From Sphingobacterium sp. UBA7855 (lineage in GTDB: Bacteria > Bacteroidota > Bacteroidia > Sphingobacteriales > Sphingobacteriaceae), in contig DLST01000002.1 of the NCBI GenBank assembly GCA_002500745.1, forward strand, positions 248,001-312,000: a stretch of 64,000 nt of DNA, read 5' to 3'. The notes under the pieces were generated by a model. That model had not been told where the DNA came from and searched no databases. It was given only the letters and a program-made list of their open reading frames with translations. This document shows positions 8,921 to 17,635 of the stretch, piece after piece. The position numbers were made by a program, and so were the translations under genes. Within the stretch, counting starts at the first letter, position 1; each line of letters opens with the position of its first letter.

Positions 8921-10279
8921 ATGAGTACTTTCAATTTAAATCGCAGGAAATTTATCCAAGGAGCAGGAGCAGTCCTAACCTTGTCAGCCTTGCAAGTTAA
9001 AGCCTTGTCATTTAAAGATATCGTGAAAAAATTTCGGGTTGGGTTGATTGGTGCAGGCTGGTACGGGAGAAGTGATTTGTGTCGTTTAATTCAGGTTTGT
9101 GATGTCGATGTCGTTGCGATATGTGATGTTGATAACCATCACTTACATGAAGCGGGGCGCCTAATTAGTGATCGTCAGGTTTCGAAAAAGGTTCCGAAAC
9201 TTTACAATGACTACAGGGAAATGCTGGCTAATCACAAATTTGATCTCGTTCTAATAGCAACTCCAGATCATTGGCATGCAAAACAGGCTATTGACGCAAT
9301 ACGTTCGGGTGCCCATCTTTATTTGCAAAAACCTATTAGTGTTGATGTGCTCGAGGGCGATGCGATTTGGCGTGCTGCAAGAAAATATAACAGAAAAGTT
9401 CAGGTAGGAACTCAACGCAGAAGCACAGCTCATCTTGTGGATGCCAAGAATCGTGTGATCGATCGCGGTTTACTCGGTAAAATTTCTCATGTAGAAATGT
9501 GCTGTTACTATCCTATGCGAAAGAATGGCAATCCTCCTGCCGAAGCAGTGCCAGATTTTTTTGATTATGAACTTTGGACTGGGCCAGCACCTTTGCGTGC
9601 CTATGATGGCCTACCTCATGGTAGCTGGTGGCGAACCTTTATGGACTACGGGAACGGAATAACCGGGGATATGGGAATGCATATGTTTGATACAGTGCGT
9701 TGGCTTTTGCAGCTTAAATGGCCAAAAAGCGTTTATGCGAAAGGGGGAATTTATGTTCAAAAAGGTGGGAAATCGACAATTGCCGATACGCAAACGGCCA
9801 TATTTGAATACGAAGATCTGAATTGCGTATGGCAGCATAGGACATGGGGTTCACCAGTAGACCCAGACTATCCTTGGGCATTCATTATATATGGTGATAA
9901 AGGTACTTTGAAGGGGAGCGTTATGAAATATGAATTTATCCCTATCGGAGATGGTAAGTCCATTCGACAAGATGTTATTTTGGAAAAAGAAGAGTTTCCC
10001 GAAGATCTTACAGAGCAACGGATAGAGCTTCATACTGCTCCTGCTACCAGAAAGCATATGCTTGATCTTTTATCGGCAATTGATAATAATCGTCTTCCTA
10101 TAGCGGATATCGAAGAAGGGTATATATCGACCGCAAGCTGTATTTTAGCCAATTTGTCGATGCAGCTAAATCGCCCCTTAGTGTATGATCCAACACATAA
10201 AATATGTATTGGTGACCCCGAGGCCACTCGAATGCTGCGCAGACCCTATCGCAGTCCGTGGCAGCATCCGTATGAATAA
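8921..10279 (+). CDS. Tat-exported Gfo/Idh/MocA family oxidoreductase
   Basis: 452 residues. The N-terminus has a twin-arginine signal (NRRKFIQGAG, then a hydrophobic stretch), so a folded, cofactor-loaded protein is probably exported to the periplasm. The Rossmann site is VGLIGAGWYGRSDL, the DHWHAKQAIDAIRSGAHLY segment precedes the KP motif (QKPIS), and GDMGMHMFDTVRWLL belongs to the C-terminal catalytic domain. These proteins oxidise or reduce sugars with NAD(P). The adjacent DUF1080-like gene supports a role in glycoside handling; the substrate is unknown. Confidence 0.88.
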   Translation: MSTFNLNRRKFIQGAGAVLTLSALQVKALSFKDIVKKFRVGLIGAGWYGRSDLCRLIQVCDVDVVAICDVDNHHLHEAGRLISDRQVSKKVPKLYNDYREMLANHKFDLVLIATPDHWHAKQAIDAIRSGAHLYLQKPISVDVLEGDAIWRAARKYNRKVQVGTQRRSTAHLVDAKNRVIDRGLLGKISHVEMCCYYPMRKNGNPPAEAVPDFFDYELWTGPAPLRAYDGLPHGSWWRTFMDYGNGITGDMGMHMFDTVRWLLQLKWPKSVYAKGGIYVQKGGKSTIADTQTAIFEYEDLNCVWQHRTWGSPVDPDYPWAFIIYGDKGTLKGSVMKYEFIPIGDGKSIRQDVILEKEEFPEDLTEQRIELHTAPATRKHMLDLLSAIDNNRLPIADIEEGYISTASCILANLSMQLNRPLVYDPTHKICIGDPEATRMLRRPYRSPWQHPYE

Positions 10280-10420
10280 TTGGTAAATTTAGTATGATTT
10301 AATTTTACTCCCTTGTTTTGAACATTGTATTGGCTGATACGATAATTAATAATAATTTGCTAATAATTTATTTTACATTTATCTGCTTAATTATTGTACG
10401 TTATAAAATCATTACAGTTT

Positions 10421-11941
10421 ATGCTAAAAAACAGCTTAAAATTAGTTCATTTTGTCCTTTTCATGAGTGTGTTGAATTTTATATTCTTCCATTTTCCGTT
10501 TTATACTTTTGTTTTTAACAACATTGATTATAGAAGCTTTGGCGGCGTTATTCTGATTGCTAGTTTAATCGTTTTAATGCTGGTGATGAATGCTTTTGTA
10601 CTTTATCTGTTTTTTTCGGCGTCACGTCGCTTCGGGAAATCCATACTTGTTTTGTTCTTTCTGATCAATTCAGTCGCCGTTTATTTTGTCAATACGTATA
10701 GCGTGATTCTAGATGAAACAATGATCGGTAATATATTGAATACCCGGTATTCTGAGTCCAGTGGTTTCTTTTCATTCAAATTGATACTCTACTTAATTTT
10801 TCTTGGCATTATTCCTAGTATCTTCATTATCAAAGCCAAAATAATAAAAGATAAACCGAAAAAGTTCCTTATTACGACCTCTTTATCCCTGTTGTTTATT
10901 ACTATTTTAATATTTGCTAATGCAAGTAACTGGCTATGGATTGATAAGAATTCTAAGACTCTCGGCGCGCTTGCCATGCCTTGGTCTTATACCGTAAATA
11001 TTTCACGTTTTTACATTCACGAACATCAAAAGAATAAAAAAGAGATATTATTGCCTGACGCGACGATAACTGACCACAGAAAAGCGGTGGTCGTGCTTGT
11101 TATTGGAGAATCTGCAAGAAGGGAGAATTTTTCGTTGTATGGATATCAAAAAAATACAAATCCTTTGCTTTCAAAGACACCCAATCTTTATCATTTTGAT
11201 GCAACCTCTTGTTCGACCTACACCACAGCAGGAGTAAAGTGTTTATTGGAACACAAAAATACAGACGATTTATACGAAATTCTGCCAAATTACCTTTACA
11301 GAAATGATGTTGATGTAATATGGCGTACAAGCAATTGGGGTGAGCCGCCTGTACATATTAAAGAATATGAAACAATTGACCAGCTTGCAGCAAACTGTAA
11401 AGGTGAAGAATGTGCTTACGATGAGGTTTTATTAACACGATTAAAAGAACGGATATGCGCGAGTAAAAAGGATAAAGTATTTGTCGTTCTTCACACAAGT
11501 ACAAGCCATGGTCCAACATATAGCAGGAAGTACCCAGCTCGATTCGAAAAGTTTAAACCCGTTTGTAATAGTGTAGAATTAGGGAATTGTTCAAAAGAAG
11601 AGCTGATCAATGCTTACGATAATACGGTCGTCTATACGGACTATATTTTACACAAGCTGATAGAAGACCTAAAAGGATTAAAAGAATATAACAGTGCCAT
11701 GTTATTCGTGTCTGATCATGGGGAGTCATTGGGTGAAAATAACCTATATATGCATGGGCTTCCAATGAGTATTGCTCCAAAAGAGCAATATGAAATTCCT
11801 TTTATTGTCTGGGTGTCTGACCATTCAAAACAGTTGAAACCAAATAAAACCTTGACCCAAAATCATGTATTTCATAGTGTGCTGAAATTTTTGGATATGA
11901 AGAGCCCTATCTATGATGAGAATATGGATATTTTCAAATAG
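10421..11941 (+). CDS. EptA-type phosphoethanolamine transferase
   Basis: An inner-membrane sulfatase-fold enzyme that transfers phosphoethanolamine to lipid A or a similar envelope acceptor. Starting at ATG 10421 gives about 506 residues; a TTG nine codons upstream (10394) is less convincing. Five hydrophobic segments occupy the first ~170 residues. The periplasmic domain has VLVIGESARRENFSLYGY, a Thr nucleophile region in SCSTYTTAGVKC, HTSTSHGP, and the metal site FVSDHGESLGE followed by YMHGLP. Lipid A decoration can change sensitivity to cationic peptides. The acceptor here is inferred, not seen. Confidence 0.87.
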   Translation: MLKNSLKLVHFVLFMSVLNFIFFHFPFYTFVFNNIDYRSFGGVILIASLIVLMLVMNAFVLYLFFSASRRFGKSILVLFFLINSVAVYFVNTYSVILDETMIGNILNTRYSESSGFFSFKLILYLIFLGIIPSIFIIKAKIIKDKPKKFLITTSLSLLFITILIFANASNWLWIDKNSKTLGALAMPWSYTVNISRFYIHEHQKNKKEILLPDATITDHRKAVVVLVIGESARRENFSLYGYQKNTNPLLSKTPNLYHFDATSCSTYTTAGVKCLLEHKNTDDLYEILPNYLYRNDVDVIWRTSNWGEPPVHIKEYETIDQLAANCKGEECAYDEVLLTRLKERICASKKDKVFVVLHTSTSHGPTYSRKYPARFEKFKPVCNSVELGNCSKEELINAYDNTVVYTDYILHKLIEDLKGLKEYNSAMLFVSDHGESLGENNLYMHGLPMSIAPKEQYEIPFIVWVSDHSKQLKPNKTLTQNHVFHSVLKFLDMKSPIYDENMDIFK

Positions 11942-11980
11942 CGAGCAATAGAGATTGTCAAGGTTTATTGATTTTACAGT

Positions 11981-12271
11981 ATGAAATCAGCTAAGAAGAT
12001 TATAATTGAACCTGTAATAGATGATTCTTTTTCTATAAGTCGGATAGATCATCACCTTAACGATCATGAAACATTTAATAGACCGACCTATAATCGTATT
12101 TTTTTTGTCGAAACCGGTACCGGCTATCTTTCTAATGATAATAATATATTTGAGTTACATGACAATAGCATTTTTCTCTTACCCAAGAGACAGATCTATG
12201 CTTTTTCAGATCAGACTTCGGTAATGGGTTTTCCCCTGAACTACCGTAATCAATTTGTCGATACAGATTGA
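11981..12271 (+). pseudogene. AraC-type regulator remnant (N-terminal cupin only)
   Basis: 96 residues that look like the start of an AraC-family sensor: NRPTYNRIFFVETGTGYL, then HDNSIFLLPKRQIYAFSD, the usual cupin strands. The frame stops right after this domain, and no helix-turn-helix AraC domain follows in any frame I could read. It is probably a decayed gene. Its position at the head of a stretch of broken reading frames supports that. Confidence 0.55.
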
Positions 12272-12667
12272 AAATTGCACACGGTAAATTTTGACATTTC
12301 AAACGTACTCATTGCTATTCCTATGGGCTGTTGCCACCATAATTTTGTTCTAAATATCTTAAAGTTATGGCAGTAAATCATCTAAAAAAAGTTTAAAAAA
12401 AGTGGCGGGCATTGTTATTCCGGACAGTAAAATCGCAACGCAAGCGACAGCATTACTATTAGATCTGACTTTCAAAAATATTTTGATGAGTGTCATGTTA
12501 ATGGCGCGGTTGCACTTTATGACAATAATGATATTGACCATATAACACCCTTCGACACGAAACAGCGTTTTGTGTTTTGCAGTTTTCGCTAAGAGCTGTT
12601 ATAGCAGGGTCAAATACTTCTCTCGCAAATAGAGCATCGCTTTGTCGATCGAATCTGCCCGTTTGTG
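12272..12667. other. Degenerate intergenic stretch with a second gene remnant
   Basis: No intact gene. ATG 12367 reads MAVNHLKKV and stops. In the next frame, just after an A-run, VAGIVIPDSKIATQATALL (from 12402) resembles the N-terminus of HD-domain cyanamide-hydratase-like proteins. A further shift near 12475 opens 35-40 codons ending VFCSFR at about 12592, which I do not recognise. I read this as a frameshifted, truncated gene relic. The family match is from memory of the motif and is weak. Confidence 0.35.
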
Positions 12668-13009
12668 CTAACTTTTATTGGAATTTTCCAATAAAAGTTC
12701 TCCCCAAGCATTCAATTTCCAGAGTACTTCCACTAAACTTTTCCCTAAGGGGGTCAATGAATACTCCACTCTTGGAGGAAGCTCATGGAAAGATTGTTTG
12801 ATTAGAATGCCATCATTGACCATTTCACCCAATTGTTGGTTTAGCACTCGTCTATCAACTTTTGCAATACCACGAAGCATTTCACTTGGGCGTTTTTCCC
12901 CTTCATTGATACGCCATACAATCGGAATTTTCCATTTCCCACTAATCGCATTGACAGCAAATTCCAATGGACATATTTTTTGTTTTATTGTTTTCTCTGT
13001 TATACGCAT
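12668..13009 (-). CDS. HxlR family transcriptional regulator
   Basis: 113-residue winged-helix repressor or activator. HxlR hallmarks are CPLEFAVNAISGKWK at the start, RPSEMLRGIAKVDRRVLNQQL in the recognition helix region, and RVEYSLTPLGKSL in the wing. It is transcribed away from the peroxiredoxin gene across a 93-bp gap. The two probably share a control region in which this protein senses oxidants or reactive electrophiles, as HypR/YodB-type members do through an N-terminal Cys; here the Cys in KICPLE is placed to do so. Confidence 0.9.
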   Translation of the reverse strand: MRITEKTIKQKICPLEFAVNAISGKWKIPIVWRINEGEKRPSEMLRGIAKVDRRVLNQQLGEMVNDGILIKQSFHELPPRVEYSLTPLGKSLVEVLWKLNAWGELLLENSNKS

Positions 13010-13102
13010 AAAATTGACTTTTTTGTCCCATAGGGATAATAAAATGCGGTATTGTGATTGTACATTTACTTTTAAAACTTTGCAGAAACAACATACAGCA
13101 TC

Positions 13103-13738
13103 ATGAAAAATTTAGAATACGAAATTGCTAAATTAAATGCGAATTTAGCAACTCTTCCTCTCGGAATAAAGGAAATATTTGGCAGATCCATTCAGGATCT
13201 ACAGTCTGGAGATCTAACCGAAAAGAGTCTGCAGATAGGGGACAAGTTCCCTGATTTTTATTTGGTGAATTCGAAGCGTGAAGAAATTGAGCTGGGAAAA
13301 CTTCTGAAGAAAGGAAAGGTCATTGTGGCTTTTTTCCGCGGTAGCTGGTGTCCCTACTGTAATCTCGAGTTAAGAGCTTTACAACAGAATTTGACTCATT
13401 TTAATGCTGTTGAAGCCACTCTTCTTGCAATTTCGCCACAAGTGCCTAAATTTAGCGAAGCACTTCTGACGGACAACAATTTGGATTTCGAATTGCTGTT
13501 TGACGAAGATAATACTTTGGCAATTAGTGTTGGCATCTCATTTGAACTTCAGGATTATGCCATTTCAAGCTATGATCGCTTGGGAATCAACTTGTCCGCC
13601 TACAATGGTAATGACAGCAACAGACTGCCGGTCCCTGCTGTTTTTGTGATCGATCCTGATTATACGATATCTTATCGATTTATGGATGTCAACTATATGA
13701 ATAGGCTTAATATCGAAGAGTTAATAGCACAGCTATGA
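13103..13738 (+). CDS. AhpC/TSA-family peroxiredoxin
   Basis: 211 residues with a thioredoxin fold. After an N-terminal helical extension comes IGDKFPDFYLVNS, then FFRGSWCPYCNLELRAL with C83 (peroxidatic) and C86, a CxxC arrangement found in the peroxiredoxin-like branch rather than typical 2-Cys AhpC. VPAVFVIDPD is the expected later strand. It should reduce peroxides in the cytoplasm. It is divergent from hxlR, its likely regulator, and its TGA stop overlaps the ATG of the next gene (ATGA at 13735). Confidence 0.87.
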   Translation: MKNLEYEIAKLNANLATLPLGIKEIFGRSIQDLQSGDLTEKSLQIGDKFPDFYLVNSKREEIELGKLLKKGKVIVAFFRGSWCPYCNLELRALQQNLTHFNAVEATLLAISPQVPKFSEALLTDNNLDFELLFDEDNTLAISVGISFELQDYAISSYDRLGINLSAYNGNDSNRLPVPAVFVIDPDYTISYRFMDVNYMNRLNIEELIAQL

Positions 13739-14538
13739 GTAAAATACAACGTAAAGGAGCAAGACGGATAGCGGATATTTCGATAGATTGCCTGGCCAGT
13801 CTGAACCGCTGAGAAATTGAAACTGCAAATCTTATGGAGTCGCTCGCTGTTGACCAACGGTTTTTACTCGAGTATATCCTTCAGCAAAATGGGCGTATTC
13901 ATTACTTGAAACCAATCTTGGTACTGCTTGATCAATTACAGAAACCGACGGTAAATTCCATCAATGAAACGATCGGGCGGGCGCTGCTCGATTTGATCAC
14001 ACAATATCGTGATAATACCTTCCTGACAATACTATCCAATCATGCTGCAGATCTCGTGCGTTGCTGGGCAACCTACACGGTCGGAGATGATAAGCAGCTT
14101 GAAATTGAGAAACTACTGTTGTCAATGCGTCCTTTTGCCGCAGATCGGCATTTTGGGGTACGAGAAATCAGCTGGATGGCGATACGTAATAGGATAGCTT
14201 TTGACTTGGAAAGGAGTTTTGCCGGTCTGAGTCTATGGACGATGGAGAAGGATGAAAATTTGAGACGTTTTGCTTCGGAGGCAACCCGACCGAGAGGTGT
14301 ATGGTGTAAGCACATCGATCGCTTGAAGCAGGAGCCAAGTCTAGCCTTGTCTATTTTAGAACCGCTAAAATCTGACCCTTCAAAATATGTTCAGGATAGT
14401 GTTGGAAATTGGCTGAATGACGCCAGCAAAAGCCAACCCAGTTTTGTTAGGGCACTTTGTAATCGCTGGGAACAGGAAAGCGATACCAAGGAAACGCAAT
14501 ACATCATTCGAAAAGCACTTCGAACTATTCTGAAATAA
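13735..14538 (+). pseudogene. DNA alkylation repair protein (HEAT-repeat) interrupted by an in-frame stop
   Basis: The gene appears to start at ATG 13735, coupled to the upstream stop. It reads MSKIQRKGARRIADIS and on to ASLNR, meets TGA at 13810-13812, and continues in the same frame as EIETANLMESLAVDQRFLL. A Gly or Arg codon one base different would restore a continuous protein of about 267 residues. The remainder shows RRFASEATRPRGVWC and DPSKYVQDSVGNWLNDASKS, typical of the AlkD-like HEAT-repeat glycosylase family that excises alkylated bases. ATG 13834 could restart translation and give a 234-residue protein lacking only the first helix, so function may be reduced rather than lost. Confidence 0.75.
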
Positions 14539-14678
14539 ATATGTCCGGTGGTTACAGAACAAAAAATGACGATCGCTCGCTTGAGCGACATTTGACCTCA
14601 GTTTACGACAATAAATCTAAGTTTGCGTACGTTAACTAACGCAGGTTAGATGGATGATCGGCTTATCCGAAATTAAAT

Positions 14679-14718
14679 GCCGCCATTCATTGTTCTTAAA
14701 AGGACGATAAATGGCGGC
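14679..14718. other. Interrupted stem-loop
   Basis: Outer arms GCCGCCATT (14679-14687) and AATGGCGGC (14710-14718) pair perfectly. Inside, GTTCTT and AAGGAC pair again with one G-U, giving a long hairpin. It sits between the 3' ends of the alkylation-repair gene and the czcA pseudogene and may end transcription of either, although no U-tract follows. Confidence 0.5.
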
Positions 14719-14753
14719 TATCACTTGAAATGATTTATTCGATAAGTATGATT

Positions 14754-15470
14754 TTACTCTTCCTTATTCTGTGCTTTCATTAGTAACGCGAAAGCATTTT
14801 TGAGTGCTAATTGTGTATTCTCGTTGTTGTTTTCGAGTGCCGTAAAGACGTCGCTTATGCTGATATTCAAGACTTTCAGCTTGGATGGGTTTACAGCAAC
14901 CTTATATTGTTTGAGTTCTCCACCAAATGTAGCAACATCTGAAACTCCGGGAGTTCCGAGAAGTTGACGGCGCACAGTCCAGTCCTGAATGGTGCGCTAG
15001 TCTGACAGCGAATAGGTCTGTTCATAACCTTTTTGAGGTTTGAGGACATATTGGTAGATTTCACCAAGTCCTGTATTGACGGGAGCGAGTGTAGGAGCAC
15101 TTGCATTTTCGTTTATTTCAATTTGTGCGAGACGCTCTGTGACTTGCTGTCTCGCCCAGTAGATATCGGTGCCATCTTCAAATACAATGGTTATTAAAGA
15201 TAGACCAAACCGCGACATACTTCGACTTTCCTTGATTTCGGGAACATTGCTGACAGCCAATTCCACGGGAAAGGTGATAAGTCGCTCAACGTCTTCGGCA
15301 CCAAGAGAGGGCGCGGTCGTGATAACTTGAACTTGATTGTTCGTAATATCTGGTACGGCATCGATAGGCAACTTGGTCAATTGGTAGATGCCATAGCCGA
15401 CCCATACCAATATAAAAAGACCAATCGCCAGTTTGTTTCGAACTGAGAATTGTATTATTCTATTAAGCAT
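14754..15470 (-). pseudogene. CzcA/CusA-family RND pump pseudogene (truncated, internal TAG)
   Basis: The reading frame begins like a complete heavy-metal RND pump: FSVRNKLAIGLFILV, then LPIDAVPDITNNQVQ, as in the intact pump at 48911. At 14997-14999 a TAG replaces the Leu of the conserved DLRT(I/M)QDW segment, and the same frame continues as RTIQDWTVRRQLLGTPGV and FGGELKQYKVAVNP. Homology stops after TALENNNENT, and a short unrelated tail ending KAQNKEE closes the frame. About 220 of the more than 1000 residues of a normal pump remain, so it cannot be functional. Confidence 0.88.
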
Positions 15471-15545
15471 TTTAGTAAAATCTAAATTATAAGAAATCGT
15501 GCAAACTCATTTTCGGACAAAAAAAGACTTGGAACGGTGTCAATG

Positions 15546-16814
15546 TTAGCCTTTACTTTTTAGATGAAATATTGTGACCTCTGGCAACATTCCTAATCTG
15601 CTCGGATAGTCTAGATAGCCAAAACCAGCATTTACATAGAGTGCCTGCTGTCCTTCATGATATAAACCTGCCCATTCCTGGTAAGCATATTTCACTGGAC
15701 TCCATTGATAATTTGGGTTGATATAACCAAATTGTCCGCCATGAGTATGGCCGCTAAAAGTAACATCGATATTGGGATATTTGGGGATGATTTCAGCTCG
15801 CCAATGTGAAGGATCGTGTGAAAGCATGAAGTTGACAGAAGATGAATTATCAACCTTAGCCATTGCCAAATCGATGTCACCATAATTCTTAGGGTTATTT
15901 AACCCCCAGTTTTCCACGCCGATAATTGTAATTTTATCATTGTTCACTACAAGTTCTTTTGATTCATTGAGAAGCAGTTGCCATCCCAATTGACTGTGAA
16001 TGCTTTTAAGCTCGGCGAAGTTCTGTTCTTTTGTTAATCGACTTTTATCAAAAAAATGATGTCTATTGAAATGATAGTCTCCATAATCATGATTACCGAG
16101 TATAGAAAATGTTCCTAAGGGGGCGTTGAGGTGTTTGAATACGTCCAAATAATGATCCATTTCGGATGCAAAATCATTGATTAAATCTCCCGTGAAGAAA
16201 ATGATATCAGGATTTTCACCCAATAGCAAGTCAATGCCCCTTTTCACTTTATCCTGATTGAAAAGACTTCCTGCGTGTATATCAGAAATCTGAGCAATAG
16301 TCATTCCATCGAAAGATTGTGGTAAATGTGGTAAAACTAAATCGATATGTTTAATTTGATAGTCATATAAACTTAATGCAAATCCACGGGTAAGCGCAGC
16401 GATAGGAACGCTGGCCAAAGCAAGACCACTTTTGATTATAAAATCAGATCTTGTAATGGATAGTGTATTTCCATCTTTTTCAGATAATCGTTTAGGTCTT
16501 ATAAAGAGATTCTTGAACACAGTGGAAGCACGCCACATTGCATCAATTCCAATAAAGAAGAGAACTATAATTTTAGCAAACAGTAAAGTGATAGGAAAAA
16601 ATACCAGACATGCTGATGCGAAACTATTCCATTTATAAAATAAATTGAGAAATATCGAGAGATAGGATAGCAAACTTAACGACCACCAAACTCGTTTAGC
16701 AAAAAGTTCATTTGATTTCCAGATTGATAATCTCCGTATTCTCAGTAAAATCAATAGATCTACAGCTAGAAAGAATGAAATAATTTTTAGGTAGGTGTAA
16801 AACTGTTGGATCAT
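15546..16814 (-). CDS. Membrane-anchored metallophosphoesterase
   Basis: 422 residues. The first ~100 residues hold several hydrophobic helices, then a linker (ITRSDFIIKSGLALASV), then a calcineurin-like phosphoesterase domain with all five metal motifs: AQISDIHAGS, FTGDLIND, LGNHDYGDYHF, SHDPSHW and SGHTHGGQFG. The architecture resembles YkuE/YaeI-type enzymes, which act on UDP-diacylglucosamine or other phosphoesters at the membrane. The substrate cannot be told from sequence. Confidence 0.88.
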   Translation of the reverse strand: MIQQFYTYLKIISFFLAVDLLILLRIRRLSIWKSNELFAKRVWWSLSLLSYLSIFLNLFYKWNSFASACLVFFPITLLFAKIIVLFFIGIDAMWRASTVFKNLFIRPKRLSEKDGNTLSITRSDFIIKSGLALASVPIAALTRGFALSLYDYQIKHIDLVLPHLPQSFDGMTIAQISDIHAGSLFNQDKVKRGIDLLLGENPDIIFFTGDLINDFASEMDHYLDVFKHLNAPLGTFSILGNHDYGDYHFNRHHFFDKSRLTKEQNFAELKSIHSQLGWQLLLNESKELVVNNDKITIIGVENWGLNNPKNYGDIDLAMAKVDNSSSVNFMLSHDPSHWRAEIIPKYPNIDVTFSGHTHGGQFGYINPNYQWSPVKYAYQEWAGLYHEGQQALYVNAGFGYLDYPSRLGMLPEVTIFHLKSKG

Positions 16815-17103
16815 AGTTATTAGGTTAAAATAATGTTGAAAAATAAATAAATCTATTTATTAAAAACGATATTCCCTTAGCTACTGTTTGGTTTCAAAAG
16901 AGATTTGAACGTCTTAGTTTACTAAATTTAGGGAAAAGTTCTGACTGTTCAGGCGACATACCTGGTTTGGACAACAAAAATAAAACAAATAGCGACAGCA
17001 TATTTACAAGTTAGCGCAACATTTGAGTGCTGAACGACGGAAATTTATTATAAAGTTAAAAATAAATTGGCCACTAAGCAGTTACATTACTTATTTTTAC
17101 AAT

Positions 17104-17610
17104 ATGACGCAAATAGATTTTCCAGAAATAGTATTAAAAGAGGTAAGACAAAGTCTAATTAATACTAAAACCCGTGTCTCTACTGCCGAAAGTGTAACTG
17201 CAGGATTTTTGCAGTTAGCATGCTCGCAGATGGAAGGAGCAACAGAAATTTTCGCTGGCGGTGTTACAGCCTATTCTATTGATACCAAAATTAACACACT
17301 TGAAGTCGATGCGGAGCTAGCGGAAAGGTGTGACTGTGTATCGCCAACAACAACAGAAGAAATGGCACTAGCGGCGGGCAGAATGTTCCATACAGATTGG
17401 TCGGTTGCCACAACCGGATACGCAACCGTAGTCCCTGAATCAAAAGGCAAATTGTTCGCATTTGTCTCTGTTGCATATAAGCAGGAGATCTTATTGACAT
17501 CAACAATAGAGTTGAGTTCGACTATAAGGATGCAGGAAGCTCAGTTTAGGTATAGCATCAAGGCGTTAGAAATTCTAAATACGCTTTTAAAAAATAAAGG
17601 TTCTCAGTGA
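17104..17610 (+). CDS. CinA C-terminal-type protein (nicotinamide-nucleotide amidase family)
   Basis: Single-domain CinA_C/PncC-like protein of 168 residues. ATG 17104 is chosen because upstream in-frame codons encode no family sequence. Family motifs are VSTAESVTAGFLQ, whose Ser is the candidate nucleophile, EIFAGGVTAYSIDTKI, CVSPTTTEEMALAAG and SVATTGYA. Known members deamidate NMN to nicotinate mononucleotide in NAD salvage. The usual AESCTGG is here AESVTAG, so activity should be checked. The last codons lie inside the stem of the terminator. Confidence 0.82.
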   Translation: MTQIDFPEIVLKEVRQSLINTKTRVSTAESVTAGFLQLACSQMEGATEIFAGGVTAYSIDTKINTLEVDAELAERCDCVSPTTTEEMALAAGRMFHTDWSVATTGYATVVPESKGKLFAFVSVAYKQEILLTSTIELSSTIRMQEAQFRYSIKALEILNTLLKNKGSQ

Positions 17611-17635
17611 TTACTGAGAACCTTTATTTTTATGC
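17591..17635. terminator. Perfect 18-bp bidirectional terminator overlapping two gene ends
   Basis: Arms 17591-17608 and 17613-17630 are exact complements with a GATT tetraloop and flanking A/T runs. The left arm contains the final codons of the CinA-like gene and the right arm reaches the stop codon of the convergent glycosyltransferase gene. Confidence 0.92.

Noticed and set aside
10394..10420. TTG start for the EptA-type gene
   Set aside because: The ATG at 10421 directly precedes the first conserved helix; the TTG adds nine codons without support.
12678..13106. Plus-strand frame opposite hxlR
   Set aside because: It is the antisense shadow of the HxlR gene, whose protein motifs are clear.
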